This document shows positions 7,735 through 17,700 of a stretch of 56,928 nt of DNA, piece after piece. Below the pieces are notes generated by a model. The model was not told the origin of the DNA, did not search any database, and worked only from the letters and a program-made list of their open reading frames with translations. Position 1 is the first letter of the stretch; every line of letters begins with the position of its first letter. Both the position numbers and the translations under genes were made by a program. The DNA is taken from the NCBI GenBank assembly GCA_937949995.1, contig CALFEO010000015.1, positions 1 to 56,928 of the forward strand. The letters run 5' to 3'. This stretch comes from an uncultured bacterium (GTDB lineage Bacteria > Patescibacteriota > Patescibacteriia > 2-12-FULL-60-25).

Positions 7735-9729
7735 ATGAACAGTTATTTGATTTTTGCCTTGGCCGCGGCTTTTGTCGCTTTGGCTTGGGGCGGATACCTT
7801 GTTAAGTGGGTTTTGGCTAAAAGTCCGGGAGAGGGCAAAATGGTTGAAATCGCCAAAGCTATTCAAGAAGGCGCTAACGCTTATTTGAATCGCCAATTCA
7901 GAATGATAGGTATTATTGGCGCGGTTGTATTTTTAGCGCTTTGGTTAACTTTGGGCATTACAATGGCGCTGGGTTTTGCCATTGGTGCCTTTTTATCGGG
8001 ATTGGCCGGTTATATTGGCATGAGCGTATCGGTGCGGGCTAATGTTCGTACTGCGGAAGCCGCCAAAAAGGGTATTAAGGAGGCTTTGGACGTAGCTGTG
8101 AAAGGCGGAACGGTTACCGGTTTGTTTGTGGTCGGAATGGCTCTTTTGGGAGTGGCCGGTTTTTATGCCATTACCGGTGATTTGAAAGCTTTGATCGGTA
8201 TCGGTTTTGGCGGATCTTTGATTTCGGTTTTCTCGCGTTTGGGCGGAGGTATTTTTACCAAAGCCGCGGATGTGGGAGCTGACTTGGTTGGTAAGGTCGA
8301 AGCCGGTATTCCGGAAGATGATCCGCGTAACCCTGCGGTTATCGCCGATAATGTGGGTGACAATGTTGGAGATTGTGCCGGGATGGCTGCCGACTTGTAT
8401 GAAACATATGTGGTTACGGCTGTTGCCGCAATGTTGCTTGCGCATCTTACTTTTCCCAATAACGAATTGGCGGTTTTATTCCCCTTGGCAATCGGCGGCG
8501 TGTCCATCATCGCTTCAATTCTGGGAACGTTTTTTATCAAATTGGGAGCTAAACAAAATATCATGGGCGCATTGTATAAAGGATTGATTGCGGCCGGTGC
8601 ATTTGCATCTATTGCATTTGTATTTTTGGTTTTTCAATTTTTTCCGGATGGTTCCATCATCAGCGCTTGGGCAATGTTCAAATGTTTGATGATTGGTTTA
8701 TTGGTTACGGCGGGCATGGTTTGGTTGACCGAGTATTATACTTCAACAGCATACAGCCCGGTTAAAAAGATAGCTGAAGCTTCGCAATCCGGACATGGAA
8801 CCAATGTTATTGCCGGTTTGGCGGTTTCCATGAAATCAACGGCATTGCCGGTTTTGCTGATTTGTTTCGGAATTTTATGGGCTTTTTCATTGGCGGGTTT
8901 GTACGGTATAGCAATCGCGGCCATGGCCATGTTGTCGTTGACCGGTATTATTGTGGCGATAGATGCTTATGGGCCGATTACGGATAACGCCGGAGGTATT
9001 GCGGAAATGGCGGAATTGCCGTCCGAAGTACGTGACGTTACCGATCCTTTGGATGCGGTCGGCAACACTACAAAAGCTGTTACAAAAGGATATGCCATCG
9101 CTTCGGCCGGTCTTGCCGCTTTGGTTTTGTTTGCGGCTTATACGCAGGAATTTGTGGAGATCGGCAAACCTTTGATTTTCTTGCTCGAAGATCCCAAAGT
9201 GATTGTCGGATTGTTTATCGGCGGATTGTTGCCGTATTTGTTTGGCGCTTTTGCCATGGAAGCTGTCGGCAAAACAGCCGGTGCCGTCGTGGAAGAAGTG
9301 CGCAGACAGTTTAAAGCTTTGCCCGGAATTATGGATGGTACGCAAAAACCGGAATACGGCACAGCGGTTGATATTGTTACCAAGGGTGCTTTAAAAAATA
9401 TGATTGTTCCGGCTTTGTTGCCGATTGTCGTGCCGGTTGTGGTGGGATTTGTCTTGGGTCCGGTGGCTCTCGGAGGTGTACTTGTAGGGTCAATCGTTAC
9501 GGGTTTGTTTGTTGCCATCTCCATGACATCGGGCGGAGGAGCTTGGGATAATGCCAAGAAATATATAGAGTCAGGTCATTTTGGCGGTAAGGGTTCGTTC
9601 GCGCATCAAGCGGCCGTAACCGGTGATACTGTCGGCGATCCGTATAAAGATACTGCCGGTCCGGCAATCAATCCCATGATTAAGATCTTAAATATAGTTG
9701 CGCTTTTGATAGTTGCGATGATTGCTTAA
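7735..9729 (+). CDS. hppA: Membrane-bound H+-translocating pyrophosphatase
   Basis: A 664-residue membrane pyrophosphatase that couples PPi hydrolysis to ion pumping, with about 16 membrane segments. Signature PPi/Mg motifs are present: DVGADLVGKVE around residue 180, then DDPRNPAVIADNVGDNVGD, and near the C-terminus GGAWDNAKKYIE and DTVGDPYKDTAGPAINPMIK. The loop motif is GNTTKA with Lys at about residue 447. In this family Lys rather than Ala at that position marks the K+-independent H+-pumping subclass, so a potassium-insensitive proton pump is inferred. In fermentative small-genome bacteria it would build proton motive force from biosynthetic PPi. It is monocistronic, with its own terminator. 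Confidence 0.95.
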   Translation: MNSYLIFALAAAFVALAWGGYLVKWVLAKSPGEGKMVEIAKAIQEGANAYLNRQFRMIGIIGAVVFLALWLTLGITMALGFAIGAFLSGLAGYIGMSVSVRANVRTAEAAKKGIKEALDVAVKGGTVTGLFVVGMALLGVAGFYAITGDLKALIGIGFGGSLISVFSRLGGGIFTKAADVGADLVGKVEAGIPEDDPRNPAVIADNVGDNVGDCAGMAADLYETYVVTAVAAMLLAHLTFPNNELAVLFPLAIGGVSIIASILGTFFIKLGAKQNIMGALYKGLIAAGAFASIAFVFLVFQFFPDGSIISAWAMFKCLMIGLLVTAGMVWLTEYYTSTAYSPVKKIAEASQSGHGTNVIAGLAVSMKSTALPVLLICFGILWAFSLAGLYGIAIAAMAMLSLTGIIVAIDAYGPITDNAGGIAEMAELPSEVRDVTDPLDAVGNTTKAVTKGYAIASAGLAALVLFAAYTQEFVEIGKPLIFLLEDPKVIVGLFIGGLLPYLFGAFAMEAVGKTAGAVVEEVRRQFKALPGIMDGTQKPEYGTAVDIVTKGALKNMIVPALLPIVVPVVVGFVLGPVALGGVLVGSIVTGLFVAISMTSGGGAWDNAKKYIESGHFGGKGSFAHQAAVTGDTVGDPYKDTAGPAINPMIKILNIVALLIVAMIA

Positions 9730-9763
9730 ACGAAGTTTCCAATAGAATTTAGGTTATGATAAA

Positions 9764-9786
9764 GACGCTCGTTACGAGCGTCTTTT
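9764..9786 (+). terminator. Terminator of hppA
   Basis: Perfect stem GACGCTCG / CGAGCGTC with a three-base loop, followed by TTTTG. Confidence 0.9.
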
Positions 9787-9792
9787 GTTATG

Positions 9793-9813
9793 AAAAAAGC
9801 ACCGATGGTGCTT
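9793..9813 (-). terminator. Terminator of the 9817-10422 gene
   Basis: On the minus strand AAGCACC ATC GGTGCTT followed by a T-run (bases 9798-9793). The two convergent genes therefore have separate back-to-back terminators. Confidence 0.85.
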
Positions 9814-9816
9814 GGA

Positions 9817-10422
9817 TTATTCTTGGTAATGGATCAGGATTTCGGGTTTGAAATCACGACCATGCAAGATTGCGGAGCGTAGTTTTTTGTCCCACGCTTT
9901 GGCCAAGGTTTCCGCATCGGAAAGCCGGAGTTCGATGTACTCCTTTTTTCCGGACCAAGTATGTTTGGCGACTTCGTAAAGCACGCCATTGGGAACTTGA
10001 TCAAACTTCACACGCACGAATTTGACGTTGAAGAAATGCGGAATCGGATTCACAACCATGAGCTGTAATGTTTCGCGCATGAGAATGAATTGAAATTCGG
10101 CGGCAAATTCGGGTTCAATTTCGGGAAGTTCGATTCCCAAAATGCGTTTGTTGTAAAACGGTTCCCAAAGATGATTCTTGCGCAAGGCCAGGATGGCAAA
10201 CGGCAACAGCACGCAAGCGATGCCGCCGGCCAAAAGTGTTGCGGCCGGCAAGCCGAATTCGGCGCACAATGCTCCGTAAACCAAGAAAGAAAAGACAACA
10301 GATCCCAGTTTAATGGCGCGGCGTTTTACTTCCGCGGATTCGGGCATATAAATTTGCTTGTCCGCCAAGGGATCGGTTTTTGTGTCCGTGTCATCGTTTT
10401 GAACGATGCTGAATGCGCGCAT
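9817..10422 (-). CDS. Small membrane protein, unknown function
   Basis: A 201-residue protein with an N-terminal charged region (about 35 residues), two adjacent hydrophobic helices at roughly 39-60 and 64-80 (LGSVVFSFLVYGALCAEFG and AGGIACVLLPFAILAL), and a soluble C-terminal domain of about 120 residues. The topology suggests both ends face the cytoplasm. No family recognised. The start is well supported by AAGGAG seven bases upstream of the ATG at 10422. Confidence 0.75.
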   Translation of the reverse strand: MRAFSIVQNDDTDTKTDPLADKQIYMPESAEVKRRAIKLGSVVFSFLVYGALCAEFGLPAATLLAGGIACVLLPFAILALRKNHLWEPFYNKRILGIELPEIEPEFAAEFQFILMRETLQLMVVNPIPHFFNVKFVRVKFDQVPNGVLYEVAKHTWSGKKEYIELRLSDAETLAKAWDKKLRSAILHGRDFKPEILIHYQE

Positions 10423-10539
10423 GAGGAATCTCCTTAGGTTTGAGCCGAAGAGAAGGTGCGGTTGAATATGGTAATTAACCAGATTTTGGCTTTATTGTCA
10501 AGCCCCCAGCCGATATTTTTGTCTATCAGTGCAAGACAA

Positions 10540-11139
10540 TTATTCTTGAATGGCTCCGGAATCAACCAAGTCTTGATAGTGTTTTGGGCGTTTTTGCATT
10601 AAATACTCAATAACTTTCCCGCGAACCGGTTCATCCGAAAGCCCGTGTTTTTGGCTAAATTCCAATATTTTTTGTGCAGCTAAGTTTTCATCTTTGCCAT
10701 CTTGCAAGATAAGTTCTATCTCGGCCAGTTGATAATCAAAGTCACTGTCAAAATCAACATAATCCAGATCGATTGTAAAACCGTCTTTGCTGTATTTGGT
10801 TCGAGTGGTAACGCAACTCATGAACGGCATGTATTTATTGGCGATTAAGTCTTCCTCCAGAGTGCCAACTTGAGGTATCTTTAGAAATTCGCGAATAGTC
10901 TCTTCGGTATTCAATTCAGTATATTTTTGAATTGTACGTTTGTCGTAATTTTTTGAGCCAACCTTTAATTCATATTTATCATTACGGCAACGCAGCCAAC
11001 AATCTTGTTTGGTAAGATCATGAGAAGTGTTATCGTAATATGAATCGGTTATCGATTGTTCCGATATAAAGGTTGCGCCTTCGAGCAGACGTTGTTTTTG
11101 CTGATTCGAGAGTTGAAATTTTTTTTCGATTTCCATCAT
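10540..11139 (-). CDS. CYTH domain protein
   Basis: A CYTH-superfamily protein (triphosphate tunnel fold: adenylate cyclase CyaB, thiamine triphosphatase and inorganic triphosphatases). It begins MMEIEKKFQL; the E-I-E-K-K-F motif is the family's N-terminal signature. Further charged tunnel residues are seen in WLRCRNDKYELKVG and IDLDYVDFDSD. Substrate is unknown; triphosphatase activity is the usual expectation. The gene starts two bases after the stop of glpK, so the two are probably co-transcribed. The stretch 10423-10539 contains no gene. Confidence 0.8.
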   Translation of the reverse strand: MMEIEKKFQLSNQQKQRLLEGATFISEQSITDSYYDNTSHDLTKQDCWLRCRNDKYELKVGSKNYDKRTIQKYTELNTEETIREFLKIPQVGTLEEDLIANKYMPFMSCVTTRTKYSKDGFTIDLDYVDFDSDFDYQLAEIELILQDGKDENLAAQKILEFSQKHGLSDEPVRGKVIEYLMQKRPKHYQDLVDSGAIQE

Positions 11140-11141
11140 AT

Positions 11142-12617
11142 CTATTCCGACCAATTTTTAGATCTTTCGAGAGCGCGTTCGTATTGATGCAAATAATTTT
11201 TTCCGCGCTTGGCTCGTTTGGGCTTGAAGATTTTTCCGCAGCCTTGATTTTTTACGGCTTCACGCCAAGTAGGCCAGATATCCGCACCCAATCCGGCAAT
11301 AAGAGCCGCGCCCAACCCGGTCGCTTCTATTTCCTTGGCTCGGCAAATGCGAACATCGCTGATATCAGCTTGGCTTTGCATTAAAGGTTCGGAACGAGTT
11401 AAGCCTCCGGAGACACGCCAAAATTTTATAGCTTCGCCTGTTTGTTCGGAAAGAAGCGCGGCCATGCGCTCGGTTTGGCAGGCGATGGCTTCGATTGCCG
11501 CACGGCAAATGTGTGCGCGTTCGGTGGCACGGTTTAAACCGATAATCAGGCCTCTGGCCGAAGGATCCCAATCCGGCGCCGCCAATCCGGAAAAGGCGGG
11601 AACGATTGTAACTCCTCCGGTGGTGGCAACCGTTTCGGCGAGTTCGTCGAATTCTTTCAAAGTTTCAACCAAGCGCATATTGTCTTTAATCCATTCTAAC
11701 ATGGCTCCGCCGGTTAAGGCACTGGTTTCGTAAGCGTATTCGGTTTTGCGATTTGTTCGTTTCCAGCCTACGGTAGTTAAAATTCCGCTGGTGGCCGGAC
11801 GTGGTATTTCGCCAATGCCAAACAAAGTGAAAATGCCCGTGCCGTATGTAACCGATAGTGTGTCGCTTCTTTGGGGTCCGTGGCTGAACAATGCGGATTG
11901 CTGGTCGCCTAAAATTCCGGTAACCGGAATTGATGCACCGAATAGTTTGGGATCCGTGTTACCGAATAACGAATCGGATTCTTGGATTTTGGGGAGTTGT
12001 CTGTCTTCGATGCCAAAGGTTTTTAGGAGTTCGGGATGCCACTTAAGATTTTTTAAGTTCATGAGCATGGTACGGCAAGCGTTGGATGGCTCGGTGGCAT
12101 ATGTTTTGCGATTCGTGAGATTCCATAATATCCAGCTGTCAACCGTTCCAAAGAGTATGCGCTTTTTTTTGCCGTTTAATTTGTCCAGCAACCACTCGAT
12201 TTTGGTTGCGCTGAAACTGGGGTCGATAACCAAGCCGGTTATGGTTTTGATTCTGCGCGCCAACGCCCGATCAGCTTCCAATTTTTTGCAACGATTGGCG
12301 GTTCGACGATCTTGCCAAACGATGGCGCGATGAAGCGGTTTGCCGGTAGCCGCATCCCAAGCGATTATGGTTTCGCGTTGGTTGGTTATGCCGATGCAAG
12401 CTATGTTTTTGGGATTTGTGCGGGTTGATTTGATGACTTTTTTAGCGGCGTCCAAAGTTTTTTCCCAAAGTTCAAGCGGATCTTGTTCGACTTCGCCGGT
12501 TTCTTTGGCATAGATGTTTAATTGATGAGCCACTTGATGAATTTTATTTAGTTTGGAATCGAATAATATCGCACGGGTTCCGGTTGTGCCGATATCCAAT
12601 GAGAGAATGTATTTCAT
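11142..12617 (-). CDS. glpK: Glycerol kinase
   Basis: A 491-residue FGGY-family kinase that makes sn-glycerol 3-phosphate from glycerol and ATP. Seen: phosphate-binding SLDIGTTGTRAILFD at residues 5-19, GITNQRET near 80, VWQDRRT near 105, GILGDQQSALFSHG near 250 and GLAAPDWDPSARG near 325. Length is near the family norm of about 500. The ATG at 12617 is chosen because the protein then begins MKYILSLDIGTTG, and a -10 box (TATAGT, 12632-12627) lies ten bases upstream of the ATG, implying a leaderless or nearly leaderless mRNA. Product would feed phospholipid precursor or, with GpsA (22-23 kb), DHAP exchange. Confidence 0.93.
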   Translation of the reverse strand: MKYILSLDIGTTGTRAILFDSKLNKIHQVAHQLNIYAKETGEVEQDPLELWEKTLDAAKKVIKSTRTNPKNIACIGITNQRETIIAWDAATGKPLHRAIVWQDRRTANRCKKLEADRALARRIKTITGLVIDPSFSATKIEWLLDKLNGKKKRILFGTVDSWILWNLTNRKTYATEPSNACRTMLMNLKNLKWHPELLKTFGIEDRQLPKIQESDSLFGNTDPKLFGASIPVTGILGDQQSALFSHGPQRSDTLSVTYGTGIFTLFGIGEIPRPATSGILTTVGWKRTNRKTEYAYETSALTGGAMLEWIKDNMRLVETLKEFDELAETVATTGGVTIVPAFSGLAAPDWDPSARGLIIGLNRATERAHICRAAIEAIACQTERMAALLSEQTGEAIKFWRVSGGLTRSEPLMQSQADISDVRICRAKEIEATGLGAALIAGLGADIWPTWREAVKNQGCGKIFKPKRAKRGKNYLHQYERALERSKNWSE

Positions 12618-12626
12618 ATTGTTTAT

Positions 12627-12655
12627 ACTATAATATCTTACAAGATATTGAACAA
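12627..12655 (-). promoter_or_regulatory. Predicted glpK promoter
   Basis: Minus strand: TTGTTC (12655-12650), 17 bases, TATAGT (12632-12627). It predicts a transcript starting within about three bases of the glpK ATG. Confidence 0.45.
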
Positions 12656-12703
12656 GGATTAATCGTATTTTGCGGGTCAAGTTATTATGCTATGCTATGG
12701 CAC

Positions 12704-13345
12704 ATGGATTATATAATTACATTTTTCACCAATCTGCATAATTTGCACGATTTGATAACTTGGGGCGGTTATACGGTGCTGGCCATTATCGTATTTGCCG
12801 AGTCCGGATTATTGTTCGGATTTTTTTTACCGGGAGATTCTTTATTGGTAACGGCCGGACTGTTGGCGACGCAGGGTTATTTGAATATTTGGGAGTTGTT
12901 TTTTTTGCTGGTTGTTATGGCGATTTCCGGTGATGCGGTGGGTTATCATTTTGGAAAGTACATGGGGCCAAAGATTTTTAAAAAAGAAAAGTCAATTTTT
13001 TTCGCCAAAGATCATTTGCTTAAAGCAAAACATTTTTACGATAAACACGGCGGAAAAACGATTATCATGGCAAGATTCATGCCCATTGTCAGAACTTTCG
13101 CGCCGATAGTAGCCGGAGCGGGTAATATGCCATATAAAAAATTTCTTTCTTATAATGTTTTTGGAGGAATTTTTTGGGTCGGTTCCATGCTGGGAATCGG
13201 ATATTTTTTAGGTAGAACCATTCCCAATGTCGATAAATATTTGCATATCGTTATAGCTATAGTGATTTTTTTATCCATTTTACCCGGTATTATAGCTTGG
13301 ATTAGAGAAAAGAGACTGCAATCACCCAATAAAAGTCAGGTTTAG
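12704..13345 (+). CDS. DedA-family membrane protein
   Basis: A 213-residue DedA/VTT (SNARE-associated) membrane protein. Family features: GGYTVLAIIVFAESGLLFGF near the N-terminus with the acidic E, LPGDSLL, and the ARFMPIVRTFAPIVAGAGNM segment carrying the conserved Arg and Pro residues. Members are proposed lipid scramblases or transporters linked to proton motive force. The frame is open upstream to 12584, but the ATG at 12704 follows an extended -10 (TG-N-TATGCT at 12688-12696), so a leaderless start there is the best reading. It is divergent from glpK. Confidence 0.85.
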   Translation: MDYIITFFTNLHNLHDLITWGGYTVLAIIVFAESGLLFGFFLPGDSLLVTAGLLATQGYLNIWELFFLLVVMAISGDAVGYHFGKYMGPKIFKKEKSIFFAKDHLLKAKHFYDKHGGKTIIMARFMPIVRTFAPIVAGAGNMPYKKFLSYNVFGGIFWVGSMLGIGYFLGRTIPNVDKYLHIVIAIVIFLSILPGIIAWIREKRLQSPNKSQV

Positions 13346-13414
13346 ACAGGCTTGCGGTATTTGGTGGATTTGCTAAGGTGTTTGCGGTACATTCAAGCAA
13401 AGCCAAGGAGAACA

Positions 13415-13462
13415 ATGAAAAATGGAGGCGCATCTTGTAAACGCACTAACCTTGTTTTTTAG
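13415..13462 (+). CDS. Possible 15-residue leader ORF
   Basis: ATG at 13415 with AAGGAG five bases upstream reads MKNGGASCKRTNLVF and stops inside the next gene, overlapping it in another frame. The ribosome site is better spaced for this start than for the ATG at 13422. It may be a regulatory leader or simply chance. Confidence 0.25.
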   Translation: MKNGGASCKRTNLVF

Positions 13463-14066
13463 GCAAGGCGCAATTCAATTGCGGGAGCCGAGATTCCGCA
13501 AACTTCCTTTTCGTATCAATTACGAAGCATTGGATACTTTGCCGATTTTCAGAGATCTGATTTTTGAATTGTTGGATGAGATTATTATCGCGCAAGATTT
13601 TGATGCGGTAACAACGTCGCCTTATGGGTGCAAATATTGGCCCGCCATTTTTGCCGACAGGCACGGTTTGCCGTTTTTGATGCCAATCGAAGTATCGGCT
13701 TCCAGCCATACTCCGCTGGGTTTGTACGGAGAACAACCTGCGGGGAGCAGAATTTTGATGCTTAGTACTTTTAACCCTCCTTTCGGCCTTGATAACATGG
13801 AAGCTCATCCGTCGATCAGAATGTTTGATGTGTTATCCGCCGTACATTGTAAAACCGTTGAAATGATAACTTTATTCAATGCCGATCGCTCGCAAGCTTT
13901 CAATTGTTTTTTTTCGGCCAACAGAACAAGGGATGTTGCCATTAAAAGCATTTTTACCATGCATGATGTTTTAAAAGCTGTCGTTGCAACCCCTTTGTTT
14001 TACGGAGCGGATGCGGATTTGGCTCAAAGAGCATTGAAGCATTATGAAACAAATGAAGTTCGATGA
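13422..14066 (+). CDS. Degenerate phosphoribosyltransferase-like protein
   Basis: A 214-residue protein that lines up with type I phosphoribosyltransferases of the orotate PRTase (PyrE) type: an N-terminal hood-like part (GAIQLREPRFRKLPFRINYE), the strand and loop FDAVTTSPYGCKYWPAIFAD equivalent to the VPYGGIPLA loop, and GSRILMLSTFNPPF where the PRPP-binding VLLVDDVxTTG motif should be. The paired Asp residues and the TTG are missing, so the enzyme is unlikely to bind PRPP normally. It may be a regulatory or repurposed paralogue. The assignment rests on pattern matching by eye and is moderate. AAGGAG lies 12 bases upstream of the ATG. A terminator follows. Confidence 0.55.
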   Translation: MEAHLVNALTLFFRQGAIQLREPRFRKLPFRINYEALDTLPIFRDLIFELLDEIIIAQDFDAVTTSPYGCKYWPAIFADRHGLPFLMPIEVSASSHTPLGLYGEQPAGSRILMLSTFNPPFGLDNMEAHPSIRMFDVLSAVHCKTVEMITLFNADRSQAFNCFFSANRTRDVAIKSIFTMHDVLKAVVATPLFYGADADLAQRALKHYETNEVR

Positions 14067-14088
14067 TTCGAACCATACTTAAGTACAA

Positions 14089-14109
14089 AGCCGTTTAAAC
14101 GGCTGTTTT
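14089..14109 (+). terminator. Rho-independent terminator
   Basis: Self-complementary AGCCGTTTAAACGGCT followed by GTTTTT, about 20 bases after the PRTase-like gene. Confidence 0.85.
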
Positions 14110-14111
14110 TA

Positions 14112-14140
14112 TTGCATAATCAGCCAAATAAAGCTATACT
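14112..14140 (+). promoter_or_regulatory. Predicted promoter of sigma/macroglobulin operon
   Basis: TTGCAT (14112-14117), 17 bases, TATACT (14135-14140). The start point would be about 28 bases upstream of the sigma-factor ATG. Confidence 0.55.
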
Positions 14141-14175
14141 GTTGTCATTCGTATTGAATCATTTTCGTTATCATT

Positions 14176-14745
14176 ATGCCGCCAGACAAATTAACACCGG
14201 ATGAAGAACGCGATTTGTTTTTGCGCTTTAAAACAGATCCCGAGGCCATTACCGAGATCTATGAAAGGCATGCAAAACCGTTGTACTCGTTTCTTTTGAA
14301 ACGATGCGGAAATAAAGAAATCGCCGAAGACATCACGGCCCAATGCTTTGTTAAGCTATTGGAAAATCAATCAACTTTGGAGTGGAAAGGCGCTCCGATC
14401 GGAGCGTGGTTGTACAGAGTTGCGGTTAACGCTTTAGCGGATCATTGGCGCAGTGCCAAATTTCGTAAAGAACAAGCTACTTTGGATGATGAGGATTCTT
14501 GGGATCCTCCATCCGAAGATGATCCGGTTTGGAATACGGAAATGACTTTGGAGCGTGAAAAATTAATGAAAGCCATGGAGCTTTTGGCGGAGCGGGATCA
14601 ACAAATTTTAACGTTGCGTTTTTACGGAGGTTATAAAACCGAAGACGTTGCCAAAGAACTGGACATCTCCAATAATCACGCGGCGGTGCTTATTTATCGT
14701 GCACTCGGAAGAATGCGTAAAATTTTATTAGAATCCAAAGCATAA
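14176..14745 (+). CDS. ECF-type RNA polymerase sigma factor
   Basis: A 189-residue sigma-70-family factor of extracytoplasmic-function type with only regions 2 and 4. Region 2 runs from about residue 20 to 95 (ITEIYERHAKPLYSFLLKRC, AEDITAQCFVKLLE, GAWLYRVAVNALADHWR); region 4 lies at about 133-185 (LLAERDQQILTLRFYGGYKT, EDVAKELDISNNHAAVLIYRALGRMRKIL). A long acidic linker (DDEDSWDPPSEDDP) joins them. The next gene begins one base after its stop, so it is translationally linked to the membrane-anchored alpha-2-macroglobulin, whose cytoplasmic N-terminus could act as its anti-sigma. Such pairing is typical of ECF regulation, although a macroglobulin anti-sigma would be unusual. Confidence 0.92.
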   Translation: MPPDKLTPDEERDLFLRFKTDPEAITEIYERHAKPLYSFLLKRCGNKEIAEDITAQCFVKLLENQSTLEWKGAPIGAWLYRVAVNALADHWRSAKFRKEQATLDDEDSWDPPSEDDPVWNTEMTLEREKLMKAMELLAERDQQILTLRFYGGYKTEDVAKELDISNNHAAVLIYRALGRMRKILLESKA

Positions 14746-14746
14746 T

Positions 14747-17700
14747 ATGAACAACACAGAGCAAAATCGAGCAAACAGACTCGAGCAAGAACTGTTGGGC
14801 AAACAAGCGGTTCAAAACGATAACCTGCCCTATTTCAGGATGGCCAAAGCATTGGAATTGGATGCTAAGGATTTGACGCAAATGGACGAAAGCGTCATGA
14901 ATGAACAGAAAATGCATTTATTGCAAATGGCTAAGAATATTAAAGAAAGCAATATGCAAAAAATATCCAAAAAAGCGGAAGCCGGTTCCAACGCGGCGGA
15001 TAACAATAACAAACAATCTTCACCCAAAAAGCCTTGGTATCTTTGGGCGGGCGCTTTTGCGGTTACGGCCGTTGTTTTGTTGGCCGTATTTGTGACTCAA
15101 AGCGGAAAGTTTCCTCTGGCTCCATTTGGTCAAGACGCTTCCTACATGGGTAAAGCGACTTTATCGGTGGTGATTCCGGCAGCGCATGCGGGAGATGCTT
15201 TTTCGGTTTTGGCCGATAAAGGTAAAAATGAAGCCGCGGAAACGGATACGACTTTCAGAATTTTCAGTAAAGTTGATGTTGATGAACAAACCTTAAAGCA
15301 AAGTTTGCGGATAGTCCCCGTGAACAGAGAGGCTGACGGCGTGTACATTGATTTTGATCTGAAAAAGGCCGAAGATGGTGTTTATTTATTGACTCCCGCA
15401 AAAGATTTGGATCCGGGTGAAGTTTATAAAGTCACAATAGCAGCCGAAGTTGAAGAAGAAAACGAGATTAAGCCCAGAGAATTCTCTTGGGCCATACAAA
15501 CGCAAGATACTTTTAGGATTTTGCGTTCAGTTCCCGGAAATCAAACCGGTTATGTCCCGGTTGATACCAGTATAGAGGTGATGATGTCCAAAACAGGATG
15601 GGAAAAACCCGATCAGTATTTTGAAATAAGCCCGTCGGTCGCCGGACGTTTTGAAGAACATGGACGTACTTTGGTTTTTATTCCCGAAAAACCTTTGACA
15701 CATTCAACCGTTTATACGGTTACATATAAAGCAGGCTGGGGGATTACGGGCGGCAAGGTTTTGGAAAAAGACATGGTATTGAAATTCGAAACAGAGCCAA
15801 AAACAGAAGAGGTGACAAACGGATATTTTGATGTCTGGAATTTTGTATTTGAAACCTCTTTGAAAGATGAAGCGATTATTCCGATTTCCGCTTCTGATGA
15901 TTTGAAGGGTACACAAGTAGCCGTTATCGGTTATGCGATTTCTTTGGAGGATGCCAAGCGAGCCATTGCCGAAATACAATCGGTTCCTCATTGGGCATAT
16001 TTATCGATTCAAAACGAAAAAATAAATACATTTAAGAGCATGGCGAATCATCAAGCTTTTTCTTTGGAAGTGCCGTTGGAAGCAGATGAAAATTCTTGGG
16101 AAAAGTTAATCAGATTGCCCGCGGATATATCAAAGGGTTGGTATGTCGTTAAAATGACGGCAACTACCGGTCAAGAAGCTTGGGTGTTATTACAGAAATC
16201 GGATGTGGCCGCGTATTCGATGATAGATAAAGATCAAGTACTGGTTTGGCTGGTAAATCATGATACATTCAAACCTTTGGCGAATATGGAAGTATCGATT
16301 GATAACGTGACAGCGAAAACTGATGCCATGGGAACGGTAAAATTGCCGACGCCGGCAATTTGGAAGGAATTTGAAAAGAAAGATCTTTGGGAGGGGATGA
16401 ATGCTCCGATGTCTTTGATTACGGCGGGCGATGCCAATAATGGATTGATATTGCAATTGCAGTATCCGGTTTGGGGTTGGTATTTTGGCGATGAAGATTT
16501 ACAGGCCCATGCCGATAATTGGTCGTATTTATACCTGGACAGGCCGTTGTATAATCTTAAAGATGAAGTGCGTTTTTTCGGCATCATGCAAAAAAGAGCC
16601 GATGGGCAGGGGGCGGGAGATATCAGTGTGGAAATCAGGTCTAATGATTTGGATTATGGCACTTATACGAAAAAAGTTTTGGCAAAAGTTGATTTGAAGA
16701 CCGATGAAAGAGGATTTTTTGACGGCAAGTTAACTTGGTCTTCGGATATGTCTCCGGGTTATTATACGGTGGCGGTGATAAAAGACGGTAAAGATGCTTA
16801 TAGAAGATCCTTGGAAATAAGAGATATCATTAAGCCGGCATATTCAATCAATGTAACAACAAACAAACGAGCGGTTTATGCCGGAGAAACGATTTCGGGA
16901 ACAGTAAGAGCTTTATTTTACGATGGTACTCCTTATGCCAAATTAAAACTTAACTTGGAAGGATTTTCGCAAGGCTCCGAATTTTTGGTCAAAGAAACCG
17001 ATGATTCGGGTACGGCATATTTTGAATATAAAACAACCGTGCCTAATTGCATTATAGAAAATGAAAATGTTTACTGTGATGATTCAACGCCGTTTACAAT
17101 AACAGCGACTCCGCAGCAGGGAGAGGAGGCTGAAATCTACGGAAGCGCTTGGGTTACGGTTTGGCGCGGAATGCACAGTTTGCAGAGTAAGGATGTTAAG
17201 GTTGCGGATAATAAAGCGCAGATTAAATTGAAAGTCGTTGAAATCGATCCGGCTAAAATGAATGTTGATTACGGTTCGGTTTTTGGCAACGGAGTGTCCA
17301 GCGCCGCAATTGAAAGCGAAGTGTTGGCAATTCATTGGGATAAAATAGAGGCCGGTACTTGGTATGATGCAAAGGAGAAGAAGGTTTATCCCAGATATCA
17401 TTATGAAAGACGGTTGGAATCTATTGGCAAATACAACCTTAAAACCGATTCGGCCGGAGACGCGGTTTTGGATTTTACGATGCAAGACAAGATCGGTTAT
17501 GTGGTTGTTTCCAAATACAAGGAACCGAATGGCGTTCAGCATGCGGTTAATACCTATGTCTATGGAGGAATGGGATATTATTCGGATTATTATGATGAAT
17601 CAAATTCAATTACACTGGAATCCTTAAAGGCGGATAAGTATGATTACAATTATAAAACCGGAGAAAAAGTAGAAGTCGGTTTTGTAAAAAATCAGGAATT

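Noticed and set aside
10090..10437. Plus-strand frame opposite the small membrane protein
   Set aside because: No ribosome site or family features; the minus-strand gene has AAGGAG and a terminator.
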